Of a stretch of 64,000 bases of DNA, positions 26,223-35,200 are shown one piece after another. This DNA is from Oharaeibacter diazotrophicus (GTDB lineage: Bacteria > Pseudomonadota > Alphaproteobacteria > Rhizobiales > Pleomorphomonadaceae): NCBI RefSeq assembly GCF_004362745.1, contig NZ_SNXY01000008.1, forward strand, positions 372,001-436,000. The letters are read 5' to 3'. Numbering within the stretch: position 1 is the first letter of the stretch; each line of letters begins with the position of its first letter. Under the pieces are notes generated by a model. That model was not told the origin of the DNA. It saw nothing but the letters and a program-made list of their open reading frames with translations, and did not search any database. Position numbers and translations under genes: made by a program.

Positions 26223-29200
26223 ATGGCGGGGAACGATCCGAACGAGGAATGGCTCGGCCACGTCCAGCCGGTGGGCCTGGTGGTCGCGCCGGTGGTGCTG
26301 AAGACCTACGACCTCGTGCCCGAACCCCAGACGCGCACCGACACCGAAGCGGTCAGGGCGCACCTCACCCCCGGTGATGCCGGCCCCGCGCTCGCCGACG
26401 CCTTCGCCTTCTTCGCCGACGTCCTCGGCTGGCGGCCGCGCCAGGTGGCCGGCAGCCCCGGCGGCGCGCCGATCCCGGACGAGCTGATCCTCCGCATCGA
26501 CGAGAGCGACGTCGAAATCGCCCCGCACTGGGCGGTGACCAATCCCGCCGGCGGCTTCCAGATCCTTGTCCGCATCGAAGCGCCCGGCGTCGAGCCGGAT
26601 CAACGCAAGGCGCTGGATGGCTGGGAGGCGACGCCGCACCAGCGGCTGGAGCGGCTCTGCAAGGAACGCCAAGTCCGCATCGGCCTCCTCGTCACCGACG
26701 CGGAGCTGCGCCTCGTCTACGCCCCGCGCGGCGAGACCAGCGGCTGGCTGCGCTTCCCGCTGCGCTCGCTCGGCGAGGTCGGCGGCCGTCCCATGCTGGG
26801 CGGCCTCAAGCTGCTGCTCTCCTCCTTCCGCCTCCACAACGACGCGCCCGAGCGGCGGCTGCCGGCTCTTCTGCAGAAGAGCCGCGACGAGCAGGCGGAG
26901 GTCTCCACCAAGCTCGCGGCGCAGGTGCTCGGCGCCCTGCATGAGCTGATGCGCGGCCTCCACGACGCCGACCGCGCCCGCCTGGAGCGGCTGGCACGGA
27001 CCAACCCCGAGCACGTCTACGACGGCCTCCTCTCCGTCCTGCTCCGCCTCGTCTTCCTGCTCTACGCGGAGGACCGCGACCTCATCCCGTCCCGCACCGA
27101 CACCGCCGCGCGGGCGCTCTACGACCAGGGCTACGGCGTCCGCAGCCTGCACGCGCGCCTCGCCGAGGACCGGGCGCGGCACGAACTCACCATGCACCTG
27201 CGCCGCGGCGCCTGGGCGCGGCTGCTCGCCTTATTCCGCCTCGTCCACGCCGGCGACAGCTCCGGCGACTGGATCCGCGGGCGCGGCGGCAAGCTGTTCG
27301 ACCCCGCCGCCTTCCCCTTCCTGCAGGGCCAGGACGATCCTGCCGATCCGCCGAAGCCCGCCGACGTCTCGGACGAGTGCATCGCCCGGGTGCTCGACCG
27401 CCTCCTGGTGCTGTCAGGCGAGAAGCTCTCCTACCGCACGCTCGACGTGGAGCAGATCGGCAGCGTCTACGAGACCGTGATGGGCTTCACGGTGGAGACC
27501 ATGGACGGTCCCGCCCTCGCCATCCGCGCCGGCAAGAACGACAAGACGCCCGTCTTCGTGAACCTCACCAAGCTCCTCGCCGCTAAGCCGGCGGACCGGG
27601 CGAAACACCTGAAGGAGGAGGCGGACCGCGGCAAGCTGCCCGACAAGGTGGACAAGGCCGTGAAGGCGGCCGGCACCATCGACGCCCTCGTCGACGCGCT
27701 CCGCCCCATCGTCGACGAGCGCGCCTCGCCGGGCGCCGCCGTCTCGGCCCCCGGCACGCCGCTCCTGCAGCCGACCGACGAGCGGCGGCGGACGGGCAGC
27801 CACTACACCCCGCGCGCGCTCACCGGCCCGATCGTGCAGCACGCGCTGGAGCCCGCCTTCGCGCGCATCGGCCCGGATGCCTCTGCGGAGGACGTGCTGT
27901 CCCTGAAGGTCTGCGACCCCGCCATGGGCTCGGGTGCCTTTCTGGTGGAGGCCTGCAGGGCGCTCGCCGACCGCCTCGTCCTCGCCTGGGCGCGCTGGCC
28001 GGAGACGCGGCCGACCATCCCACCCGACGAGGACGAGCCCCTGCACGCCCGCCGCCTCGTCGCCCAGCGCTGCCTCTACGGCGTCGACAAGAACCCGCGC
28101 GCGGTCGACCTCGCCAAGCTCTCCCTCTGGCTCGCGACCCTCGCCCGCGACCACGAGTTCACCTTCCTCGACCACGCGCTGAAATGCGGCGACAGTCTCG
28201 TCGGGCTCGACGACAAGCAGATCGCGACCCTGCATTGGGAACCGAGCAAGGCCGGCCTGCCGTTGTTCGAAAAATTCCTGGCCGAGACCGTCTCGGCCGT
28301 CGCCGACAAGCGCGTCGCCATCCAGACCGCGCCCGACGACGCCCGCCGCATCCGCCTGGAATTCCTCAACCGGGAGGCCGAGGAGCGCGCAGCCCGCGCC
28401 CGCGTCTACGGCGACGCGGTGCTCTCCGCCTACTTCGCGGAGGAGAAGCCCAAGGCGCGCGAGAAGCGGCGGCTGGAGATCGAGAACACGGTGATCCAGG
28501 GCGGCGACGCGGCCCGGGAGCAGCTCGCCGCCGCCGCGGCCAACCTGCGCAAGGGCGACCACCCGATCACGCCCTTCCACTGGCCGATCGAGTTCCCCGA
28601 GGTGTTCCGCCGCGAGCCCGCCGGCTTCGACGCAATCGTCGGCAACCCGCCCTTCGCCGGCAAGAACACCGTCATCGCCGGCAACCGCGCGCACTACCTG
28701 CCTTGGCTGCAGACCCTGCACGAGGGCGCCCACGGCAACGCCGACCTCGTCGCCCACTTCTTCCGCCGTGCCTTCGCGCTCCTGCGTCCCGACGGCGCCT
28801 TCGGCCTGATCGCCACCAACACCATCGGCCAGGGCGATACCCGCGACACCGGCCTTGCGACCCTCCTGGAGTCCGGCGGCGCGATCGCCCGCGCCACGCG
28901 CCGGCTGAAATGGCCGGGCGAGGCGGCGGTGGTGGTCAGCGTCGTCCACGTGGTGCGCGGGACGATCCGCTCGCCGATCCTCGACGGCCGGCAGGTGCCG
29001 CGCATCTCCGCCTATCTGGTCGCCGGCGACCTCGACCGCTCGCCGGCCCGGCTGGCGGCCAACGCCCGCAAGGCGTTCCAGGGCTCCATCGTCCTCGGGA
29101 TGGGCTTCACCTTCGACGACGTCGCGGCGGCGAAGGGCGAGGCGGAGAGCCTCGACACCATGCGGGCGCTGATCGCGAAGGATCCACGGAATGCGGAGCG

Positions 29201-30230
29201 GATCTTTCCGTATATCGGTGGCGAGGAGATCACGACTTCTCCTACCCAATCGCATCACCGTTACGTGATAGACTTCTTTGACCGCCCGCTCGGTCGTCGC
29301 AAAGATCTAAACAACTGGGCGATGACGCCGCCCCAAATGCGTGAACATTGTTTGGCGCGCGGCTTTGTTCCTCTCGATTATTCATGTGAAGTTGCGGAAG
29401 ACTGGCCCGACCTAATTGAAATCCTACGGCTTCGTGTGAAACCTGAACGTGATAGACAAACGCGGGATGCCCGTAGGGAAAGATGGTGGCAGTACGCAGA
29501 AAAGAGTGCTGGCCTGTACAAAGCGATAGCGCCGCTAGAGCGGCTACTAGTTAACTCCAGCAAGGCCACTCCGCATCATGCATTTATCTTCCTCAAAAAA
29601 GGTTTTGTCTATTCGCAGAATCTCAACGTATTCGCACTCGATCGGTCATCTAAATTTTCCGTCATGCAATCTCGGATCCATGAAGTATGGGGCCGGTTCG
29701 TCGGAACAACCATGAAGGATGACTACACTTACACGAAAGATGACTGCTTCGAGACCTTCCCCTTTCCGCCCGGCATCGAGACCTCTCCCACCCTAGAAGC
29801 CGCGGGGCAGGCCTATCACGACTTCCGGGCCGCGCTCATGGTCGAGAACGACCAGGGCATGACCAAGACCTACAACCGCTTCCACGATTCGCTGGAGCGC
29901 TCGCCCGGCATCCTGCGCCTGCGCGACCTCCACGCCGACATGGACCGTGCGGTGCTCGCCGCCTACGGCTGGGACGATCTCGCCGCCCGCGCCGAGCCCG
30001 TCTTCCTCGAAAAGCCGGCCGACGAGAACGGCAAGGGCTACAAGCCCGGCGAGCCGGAGGACGACCACACCTACCAAGGCCGCCTGTTCTGGCCCTCCGA
30101 CTTCCGCGACGAAGTCCTCGCCCGCCTCCTCGCCCTCAACGCCGAACGCGCGGCGGCGGAGAAGGCGGCGGGGCTGGTGGCGGCCGGCTCACCGGAGGAT
30201 GACGACAGCGACGACGGGGAGGAAGCGTGA
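26223..30230 (+). CDS. drmMI: DISARM adenine-specific DNA methyltransferase DrmMI
   Basis: A 1335-residue Eco57I-type N6-adenine methyltransferase that protects host DNA in class 1 DISARM. Motif I for S-adenosylmethionine is KVCDPAMGSGAF near residue 562, and the catalytic motif IV is IVGNPPFAGKN near 806. The first 540 residues are the helical N-terminal part typical of the family, including LLRLVFLLYAEDRDLIP near 265. The C-terminal part (about residues 998-1178, bases 29215-29755) should be the target recognition domain; it is strikingly A+T-rich compared with the rest. One hand-counted line, 29581-29640, has 23 G/C of 60, against 42 of 60 for 28561-28620. This suggests replacement of the specificity region by recombination. 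No nuclease motif is evident. Confidence 0.95.
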   Translation: MAGNDPNEEWLGHVQPVGLVVAPVVLKTYDLVPEPQTRTDTEAVRAHLTPGDAGPALADAFAFFADVLGWRPRQVAGSPGGAPIPDELILRIDESDVEIAPHWAVTNPAGGFQILVRIEAPGVEPDQRKALDGWEATPHQRLERLCKERQVRIGLLVTDAELRLVYAPRGETSGWLRFPLRSLGEVGGRPMLGGLKLLLSSFRLHNDAPERRLPALLQKSRDEQAEVSTKLAAQVLGALHELMRGLHDADRARLERLARTNPEHVYDGLLSVLLRLVFLLYAEDRDLIPSRTDTAARALYDQGYGVRSLHARLAEDRARHELTMHLRRGAWARLLALFRLVHAGDSSGDWIRGRGGKLFDPAAFPFLQGQDDPADPPKPADVSDECIARVLDRLLVLSGEKLSYRTLDVEQIGSVYETVMGFTVETMDGPALAIRAGKNDKTPVFVNLTKLLAAKPADRAKHLKEEADRGKLPDKVDKAVKAAGTIDALVDALRPIVDERASPGAAVSAPGTPLLQPTDERRRTGSHYTPRALTGPIVQHALEPAFARIGPDASAEDVLSLKVCDPAMGSGAFLVEACRALADRLVLAWARWPETRPTIPPDEDEPLHARRLVAQRCLYGVDKNPRAVDLAKLSLWLATLARDHEFTFLDHALKCGDSLVGLDDKQIATLHWEPSKAGLPLFEKFLAETVSAVADKRVAIQTAPDDARRIRLEFLNREAEERAARARVYGDAVLSAYFAEEKPKAREKRRLEIENTVIQGGDAAREQLAAAAANLRKGDHPITPFHWPIEFPEVFRREPAGFDAIVGNPPFAGKNTVIAGNRAHYLPWLQTLHEGAHGNADLVAHFFRRAFALLRPDGAFGLIATNTIGQGDTRDTGLATLLESGGAIARATRRLKWPGEAAVVVSVVHVVRGTIRSPILDGRQVPRISAYLVAGDLDRSPARLAANARKAFQGSIVLGMGFTFDDVAAAKGEAESLDTMRALIAKDPRNAERIFPYIGGEEITTSPTQSHHRYVIDFFDRPLGRRKDLNNWAMTPPQMREHCLARGFVPLDYSCEVAEDWPDLIEILRLRVKPERDRQTRDARRERWWQYAEKSAGLYKAIAPLERLLVNSSKATPHHAFIFLKKGFVYSQNLNVFALDRSSKFSVMQSRIHEVWGRFVGTTMKDDYTYTKDDCFETFPFPPGIETSPTLEAAGQAYHDFRAALMVENDQGMTKTYNRFHDSLERSPGILRLRDLHADMDRAVLAAYGWDDLAARAEPVFLEKPADENGKGYKPGEPEDDHTYQGRLFWPSDFRDEVLARLLALNAERAAAEKAAGLVAAGSPEDDDSDDGEEA

Positions 30231-30232
30231 GC

Positions 30233-30463
30233 CTATTGTCCCGACTTCCCTTTGCCTTCCAGCAGGTCGTTCAGCGACGCCACACCCTCGTGCTCGAGCA
30301 AGGTATCGAGCCGCATATCGGCGCGACGACCCTCGGCGAAATCACTGCCATATGTCCCGCGCAGAGTGCGGACCAGCGTGTCACCACGCTTGGCGCGCGT
30401 TTGCCCGTCATCGTTCCGTTGCCGGCCGTTCAGGCCCGGCTGCTTCGATCGCGGCATGTCCAT
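30233..30463 (-). CDS. Small divergent protein inside the DISARM locus (76 aa)
   Basis: A 76-residue protein on the minus strand, with MPRSKQPGLNGRQRNDDGQ near the start and RGDTLVRTLRGTYGSDF, then MRLDTLLEHEGVASLNDLL. The pattern PGLNGR, then GDTLV-TLR-TYG, then LDTLLE...SL is one I recall from small proteins of accessory islands in other bacteria; no function is known to me. Its stop is two bases from the drmMI stop, and its start faces the XRE-ImmA gene across 90 bases that hold inverted repeats. ATG at 30463 or 30457 are both possible. It could be an antitoxin or modulator for the neighbouring module. Confidence 0.6.
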   Translation of the reverse strand: MDMPRSKQPGLNGRQRNDDGQTRAKRGDTLVRTLRGTYGSDFAEGRRADMRLDTLLEHEGVASLNDLLEGKGKSGQ

Positions 30464-30491
30464 CAATCCAGTCTACAATTTAGTAAGGGAG

Positions 30492-30526
30492 TGCAACATA
30501 ATCTTGCAATTCCCGTTTCGCAAGAT
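30492..30526. promoter_or_regulatory. Overlapping inverted repeats in the divergent promoter inside the DISARM locus
   Basis: Two dyads share a centre: TGCAA (30492-30496) with TTGCA (30504-30508), and ATCTTGC (30501-30507) with GCAAGAT (30520-30526, 12-base spacer). CATAAT at 30497-30502 resembles a -10 box in the plus direction. They lie 28-62 bases before the XRE-ImmA start and are good operators for its helix-turn-helix domain. Confidence 0.55.
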
Positions 30527-30553
30527 ATGTCTTCCGCGATGGAGGATGGAGCT

Positions 30554-31687
30554 ATGGCCCAAGTGCTCATCGGTCAGCGCCTGAAGGCGCTCCGGGAAGA
30601 ACGCCACCTCACGCAGGACGACCTCGCGCAGATGTTTGGCTTCAACGACCGCCAGACGGTCTCGTCGATCGAGAAGGGGGACCGCAAGCTCTCGGCCGTG
30701 GAACTGCTGACGGCGGTGCGTGCGCTGAACGTCGAACTCGATTATTTCACCGACCCCTTCCGTCTTGTCAGTGGCGAGGGACGGTTCAACTGGCGCCAAT
30801 CGGGGGTCCTGTCCCCTCGGCTGGACGCCTATGAGACGATCGCCGGGCGACTGATCGCCGCTTATCGAGTCCTGCGCGACGACGTCGGCGAGAAGCCGGC
30901 GCTCATGCGCGCCACTCTCACCTTGTCGAAGAACCCCCGTTTTGAGGATGCCGAGGCGGCGGGCGAACGTTTTGCGGCCGAGTACGACCTCGGTGAAGCC
31001 CCGGCGCTGCGGCTGGCGGAGGCGATGGAAAGCAGGCTCTCCGTTCTCGTGCTGATGGTGGACCCGAACGACGATGGGATTTCCGGCGCCGCCTGTCGTC
31101 TAACGGATCTCGACGTGGTCCTGATCAATCGCAACGAAGTGCCGGGCCGGCGCCATTTCGACCTCGCGCACGAACTGTTCCACGTCCTCACCTGGGAGGC
31201 GATGCCGCCTGATCGGACGGAGGACACATCCGAAACCGCGAAGCGCTCGCGAGTCGAGCAACTGGCGGACTGCTTCGCCGGCGGATTGCTGATGCCGCGA
31301 CGCATCGTCGAGGCGGCAGCGGATTGGAAGGCGATCGGTGCCGATGCGCTGCCGGCCACGCTCAACGGGACGGCCGAACGTCTCGGCGTGACTTCTGTGG
31401 CGCTGAAATGGCGACTGGTCTCGCTCGGGCTACTCAGCAAAGCGACCGCTGAACTCGTTCCGGGCGACGCCTTGCGCAACAACGGTCGCATCGGCGGGCT
31501 GTTCGCCGAGGACGCCCAACGCGAGTTTCCACCGCTGTTCTCGCGCCGGTTCGTCGAGATCGTCGCCCGCGCGATCGACGAGGGCCGCGTCTCGACGCGA
31601 AAGGTCGCAAGTCTCCTCGGCGTGGCGGTCGACGATCTTGACCCGCTCTTCGCTCAGCACGGCGTGCCGGCGCCGTACGAGATTTGA
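30554..31687 (+). CDS. XRE helix-turn-helix fused to an ImmA/IrrE-type metallopeptidase
   Basis: A 377-residue fusion protein. Residues about 4-65 are a Cro/C1 DNA-binding domain (IGQRLKALREERHLTQDDLA, then NDRQTVSSIEKGDRKLS). Residues about 150-280 are an M78 (ImmA/IrrE) zinc peptidase with HFDLAHELFHVLTW near 200, giving the HExxH site. In known ImmR/ImmA and DdrO/IrrE pairs, the peptidase cleaves a repressor after a stress signal; here both activities sit in one chain. The ATG at 30554 is preceded by GGAGG; upstream in-frame starts at 30527 and 30539 are possible. The next gene, a PIN protein, starts 7 bases after the stop. Autoregulation through the dyads at 30492-30526 is likely. Confidence 0.92.
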   Translation: MAQVLIGQRLKALREERHLTQDDLAQMFGFNDRQTVSSIEKGDRKLSAVELLTAVRALNVELDYFTDPFRLVSGEGRFNWRQSGVLSPRLDAYETIAGRLIAAYRVLRDDVGEKPALMRATLTLSKNPRFEDAEAAGERFAAEYDLGEAPALRLAEAMESRLSVLVLMVDPNDDGISGAACRLTDLDVVLINRNEVPGRRHFDLAHELFHVLTWEAMPPDRTEDTSETAKRSRVEQLADCFAGGLLMPRRIVEAAADWKAIGADALPATLNGTAERLGVTSVALKWRLVSLGLLSKATAELVPGDALRNNGRIGGLFAEDAQREFPPLFSRRFVEIVARAIDEGRVSTRKVASLLGVAVDDLDPLFAQHGVPAPYEI

Positions 31688-31694
31688 GGCTGCC

Positions 31695-32210
31695 GTGGCG
31701 CGGTTGCGAGAAACCATCCTGGTCGACACCAACGTCCTCATCGAGGCGTGGCGGATCGACGGATGGCGCGCGCTACGCGGCGGATACGCTCTTGAGACGG
31801 TGGGGGAATGCGTGATCGAAACCCAGACCGGCTTTCAGCAGCGTAAGCCGGAACAGCGTATCGACGACGCTGAGCTCCGCGCAGGGCTCAAGGCGATCCA
31901 TGTCGTATCTGATGTGGAGCGCGCCTCTGCGCATGTTCGTGACCCTGAGATCGCTTTTCTCGACCTGGGCGAGAAGGCACTTTGGGCCCATGCGCTGGCG
32001 CGGACGGACGCCTGGGTCCTATGCGGCCCAGACAAGGCGAGCCTGCGCATCGGCGTTCGAGCCGGCCTCTCCGATCGGCTTGTGTCCTTGGAGCGCCTCC
32101 TCAACGACGCTGGCCACCGCCCGAAGACGCAGCTGAAGACCGCGTACACGAAAGACTGGCTGAGCCGCACGCTCGCCGCACTCGCGCTGCGTGAAGGAAA
32201 ATTCGCGTGA
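31695..32210 (+). CDS. PIN-domain protein, probable RNase
   Basis: A 171-residue PIN-like protein. Acidic residues expected for metal binding are visible: Asp in ILVDTNVLIEA near residue 12, Glu in GECVIET near 38, Glu in LGEKALWAHA near 93, and Asp in CGPDKASL near 112. GTG at 31695 follows GAGG by five bases and lies 7 bases after the XRE-ImmA stop; earlier in-frame starts overlap that gene. The stop overlaps the GTG of drmA (GTGA at 32207-32210), so it is translated together with drmA. XRE-ImmA plus PIN resembles toxin-antitoxin pairs in which the PIN protein is the toxic RNase, but here the arrangement also suggests a DISARM effector. Confidence 0.8.
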   Translation: MARLRETILVDTNVLIEAWRIDGWRALRGGYALETVGECVIETQTGFQQRKPEQRIDDAELRAGLKAIHVVSDVERASAHVRDPEIAFLDLGEKALWAHALARTDAWVLCGPDKASLRIGVRAGLSDRLVSLERLLNDAGHRPKTQLKTAYTKDWLSRTLAALALREGKFA

Positions 32211-35200
32211 TTGACCCGACCTCCCCCACCGCCGTCCGCGCGCGCCTCGTCGACACCCTGCGGCGCGACCTGATCGGTCCGGGACCGCGGGACGCGGATC
32301 TTTCGGACGAGCGGCTCAAGGACAACCCCTCGCGCTGGTATCTCACCGGCTTCCTCGTGCCCGCCCCGCTCGACGGCACCGAGGACGAGATCGCGCTGGA
32401 AGAGCCCGGCGACATGGCGACCACCGAGGACGAGGGCGCCGATCCCGAGACCGGCGCCGCCCGCGCCGCCGACGACGCCGCGCCCGACGATCCCGCCCCG
32501 CGCCGTCCGCTCGCGCCTTCCTCCTGCGGCCTCACGGTGCTGGTCGACGCCAGAGCGACGACGGTGGATGTCACCGTCACCTGGGGCGACTACGTCACCG
32601 AGCCACCGCTGCCGCCGGAGGTCTTCGAGGACGAGAAGGCCGCCTACGATCCGAAGCACCAGACCGTCGAGTGGCACCGCAAGCCCGGGCGCGCTATCGT
32701 CACCCTGCCGATCCCGAAGCCCGGCGAGCGCGTGGGCCGCACGCTGGAGGGCTCCGGCGGCCGCCAGGGCCCGCGCGGCGGCGGTCTCGTCGTCGAGGCC
32801 TTCGCGCGGCCCTATCGGCTCGACTGCGCCAACGGCAGCAAGGCCGACGTGGTGGCGCTCACGGTCATGGTCGTCAACCGCCGCGACCCCGCCCGCCGCC
32901 GCTTCGCCGACGTCACCTTCGCCTTCCAGGTACGGCTTGAGGTGCGCAGCGCCCTGCCGCTCTTCCCGCGCACCGACATGACCGGCTTCGGCTCCGCCGA
33001 CCCGGACGCCGCCACTGCCGACCTGCACTATCGCGACGTCGCCGAATACGCCGTCGGCAACGCCACCTCAGCCGGCTGGACCCCGGACGACGACGGCGTC
33101 GTGCGCGCCGCCCACACCGACTTCCTACCTGCCGCCGAGGTGGAGCGCGTCGAGCCGAACGAGACCATCGCCGCCACTTTCGGCATGGAGGCGCTGGCAA
33201 GCCTCGCCGCCGGCGACCCCGCCGCCCTTTCCGCCGCGCTCGCCGGCCTGCCGCACGCCTATCGCGCCTGGATCGAGGCCGAGACCGGAAAGGTGCCCGC
33301 CATCGACGGCGCCCCGCGCCGCAAGACGGCCGATGCCCTGCTCACCGCCGCCCGCCGCGCCCACGGCCGCATCCAGGCCGGCATCGACCTGCTTGCCCGA
33401 GACAAGTGGGCGCGTCTCGCCTTTCGCGCCATGAACGAGGCCGTCGCCCGCGCCGCTCGCCGCCGCAACGCCGGCCGTACGAAGAAACCGGAGGACATGG
33501 ATCCGCCGACCTGGCGCCCGTTCCAGCTCGCCTTCGTCCTTCTCAACCTGCCGGGCCTGAAAGATAAGCTCCACGACGATCGCGAACTCGTGGACCTCCT
33601 GTTCTTCCCGACCGGCGGCGGCAAGACCGAGGCTTATCTGGGCCTTGCCGCCTGGACCATCGCCCACCGCCGGCTCACCGCCTCTGGCCGGCTCGGCGCC
33701 GGCGTCGCGGTGCTGATGCGCTACACGCTCCGCCTCCTCACCCTCGACCAGCTCGCCCGCGCCGCCGGCGTCGTCTGCGCGCTCGAACTGATGCGCGGCG
33801 AGCCCGCCTGGACGGACGGCAAGACGCCGCTCCTCGGCGACTGGCCGATCGAGATCGGCCTCTGGGTCGGCTCCGCCGCCTCGCCCAACCGGCTCGGCAA
33901 GAAGGGCGACGGCAAGCCGGACACGGCCGTCTCGCGCGTCCACCGCTTTAAGGCCTCGGGCCGGGAGGCGCCCGCGCCGATCAAGGCTTGTCCCTGGTGC
34001 GCCGAACCCTTCACGGCCGACAGCTTCGCCTGCACGCCGACGGCGATGGCGCCCAAGAACATGGAGATCCGCTGCACCAACCCGGACTGCGACTTCACCG
34101 GCGCCCGTCCGCTACCGATCCTGACCGTCGACGAAGCGATCTACCGCCGTCTCCCCGCCTTCGTGATCGCCACCGTCGACAAATTCGCCGGCCTGCCCTG
34201 GCTCGGCGAGGCCGGTGCCTTCTTCGGCCACGTGAACCGCACCGACGAATGGGGCTTCTACGGCGCCAACGACGCGCCCGGCGACGGCAAGCCACTCGGC
34301 AACGGCCACACGCTGGACCCGCCGGACCTCATCATTCAGGACGAGCTCCATCTCATCAGCGGTCCGCTCGGCACCGTCGCTGCGCTTTACGAGGTTGCGC
34401 TCGACCGTCTCGCGACCCGCTTCATGATGGGCAGGCGCATCCGGCCGAAGATCGTCGCCTCCACGGCCACCGTCCGCCGCGCCTCGGCGCAGATCCGCGC
34501 GCTTTTCGACCGCGCGACGACCGAGATCTTCCCGCCGCCCGGCCCCGACCGCCGCGACAGCTTCTTCGCCCGGACCGTGCCGCCGTCCGAGAAGCCCGCG
34601 CGCCTCTATCTCGGCCTCGCCGCCGCCGGCAAGGGCCCGAAGCTCGTCTTCCTGCGCACGCTCACCTCGATGCTCGCCGCCGCGCAGAAGGAGGCCGACG
34701 ACGGCAACGAGGCCGACGCCTACATGACCGCACTCGGCTACTTCAACGCGCTGCGCGAACTCGGCGGCGCACGCCGCATCGTCGAGGACGAGGTGCGCAC
34801 GCGTCTCGCCACCTACGGCATGGAGCGCCGCCGCCTCCACCCGGCCGACCAGCCCTTCGCCGACCGTCGCCTCCGCGACGTGCTCGAACTCACCTCGCGC
34901 GAGAGCACCGACAAGGTCGCCGCCGCCAAAGACGCGCTCGCCATACAGGCGGCGGCCAAGAACGGCGTCGACGTCGCGCTCGCCACCAACATGATCTCCG
35001 TCGGCCTCGACATCACGCGTCTCGGCCTGATGCTGATGCAGGGCCAGCCGAAGTCCGCCTCGGAATACATCCAGGCGTCGAGCCGCGTCGGCCGCGACGG
35101 CGGCAGGCCGGGTCTGGTGCTCACGCTCCTCAACGCGCAGAAGCCGCGCGACCGCCTGCACTACGAAAAATTCCGCCAGTTCCACGCCGCCTTCTACCGC

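Noticed and set aside
29210-29760. Insertion or frameshift in drmMI at the low-GC segment
   Set aside because: The frame is open throughout and continues into the conserved C-terminal part, so domain replacement is a better reading than damage.
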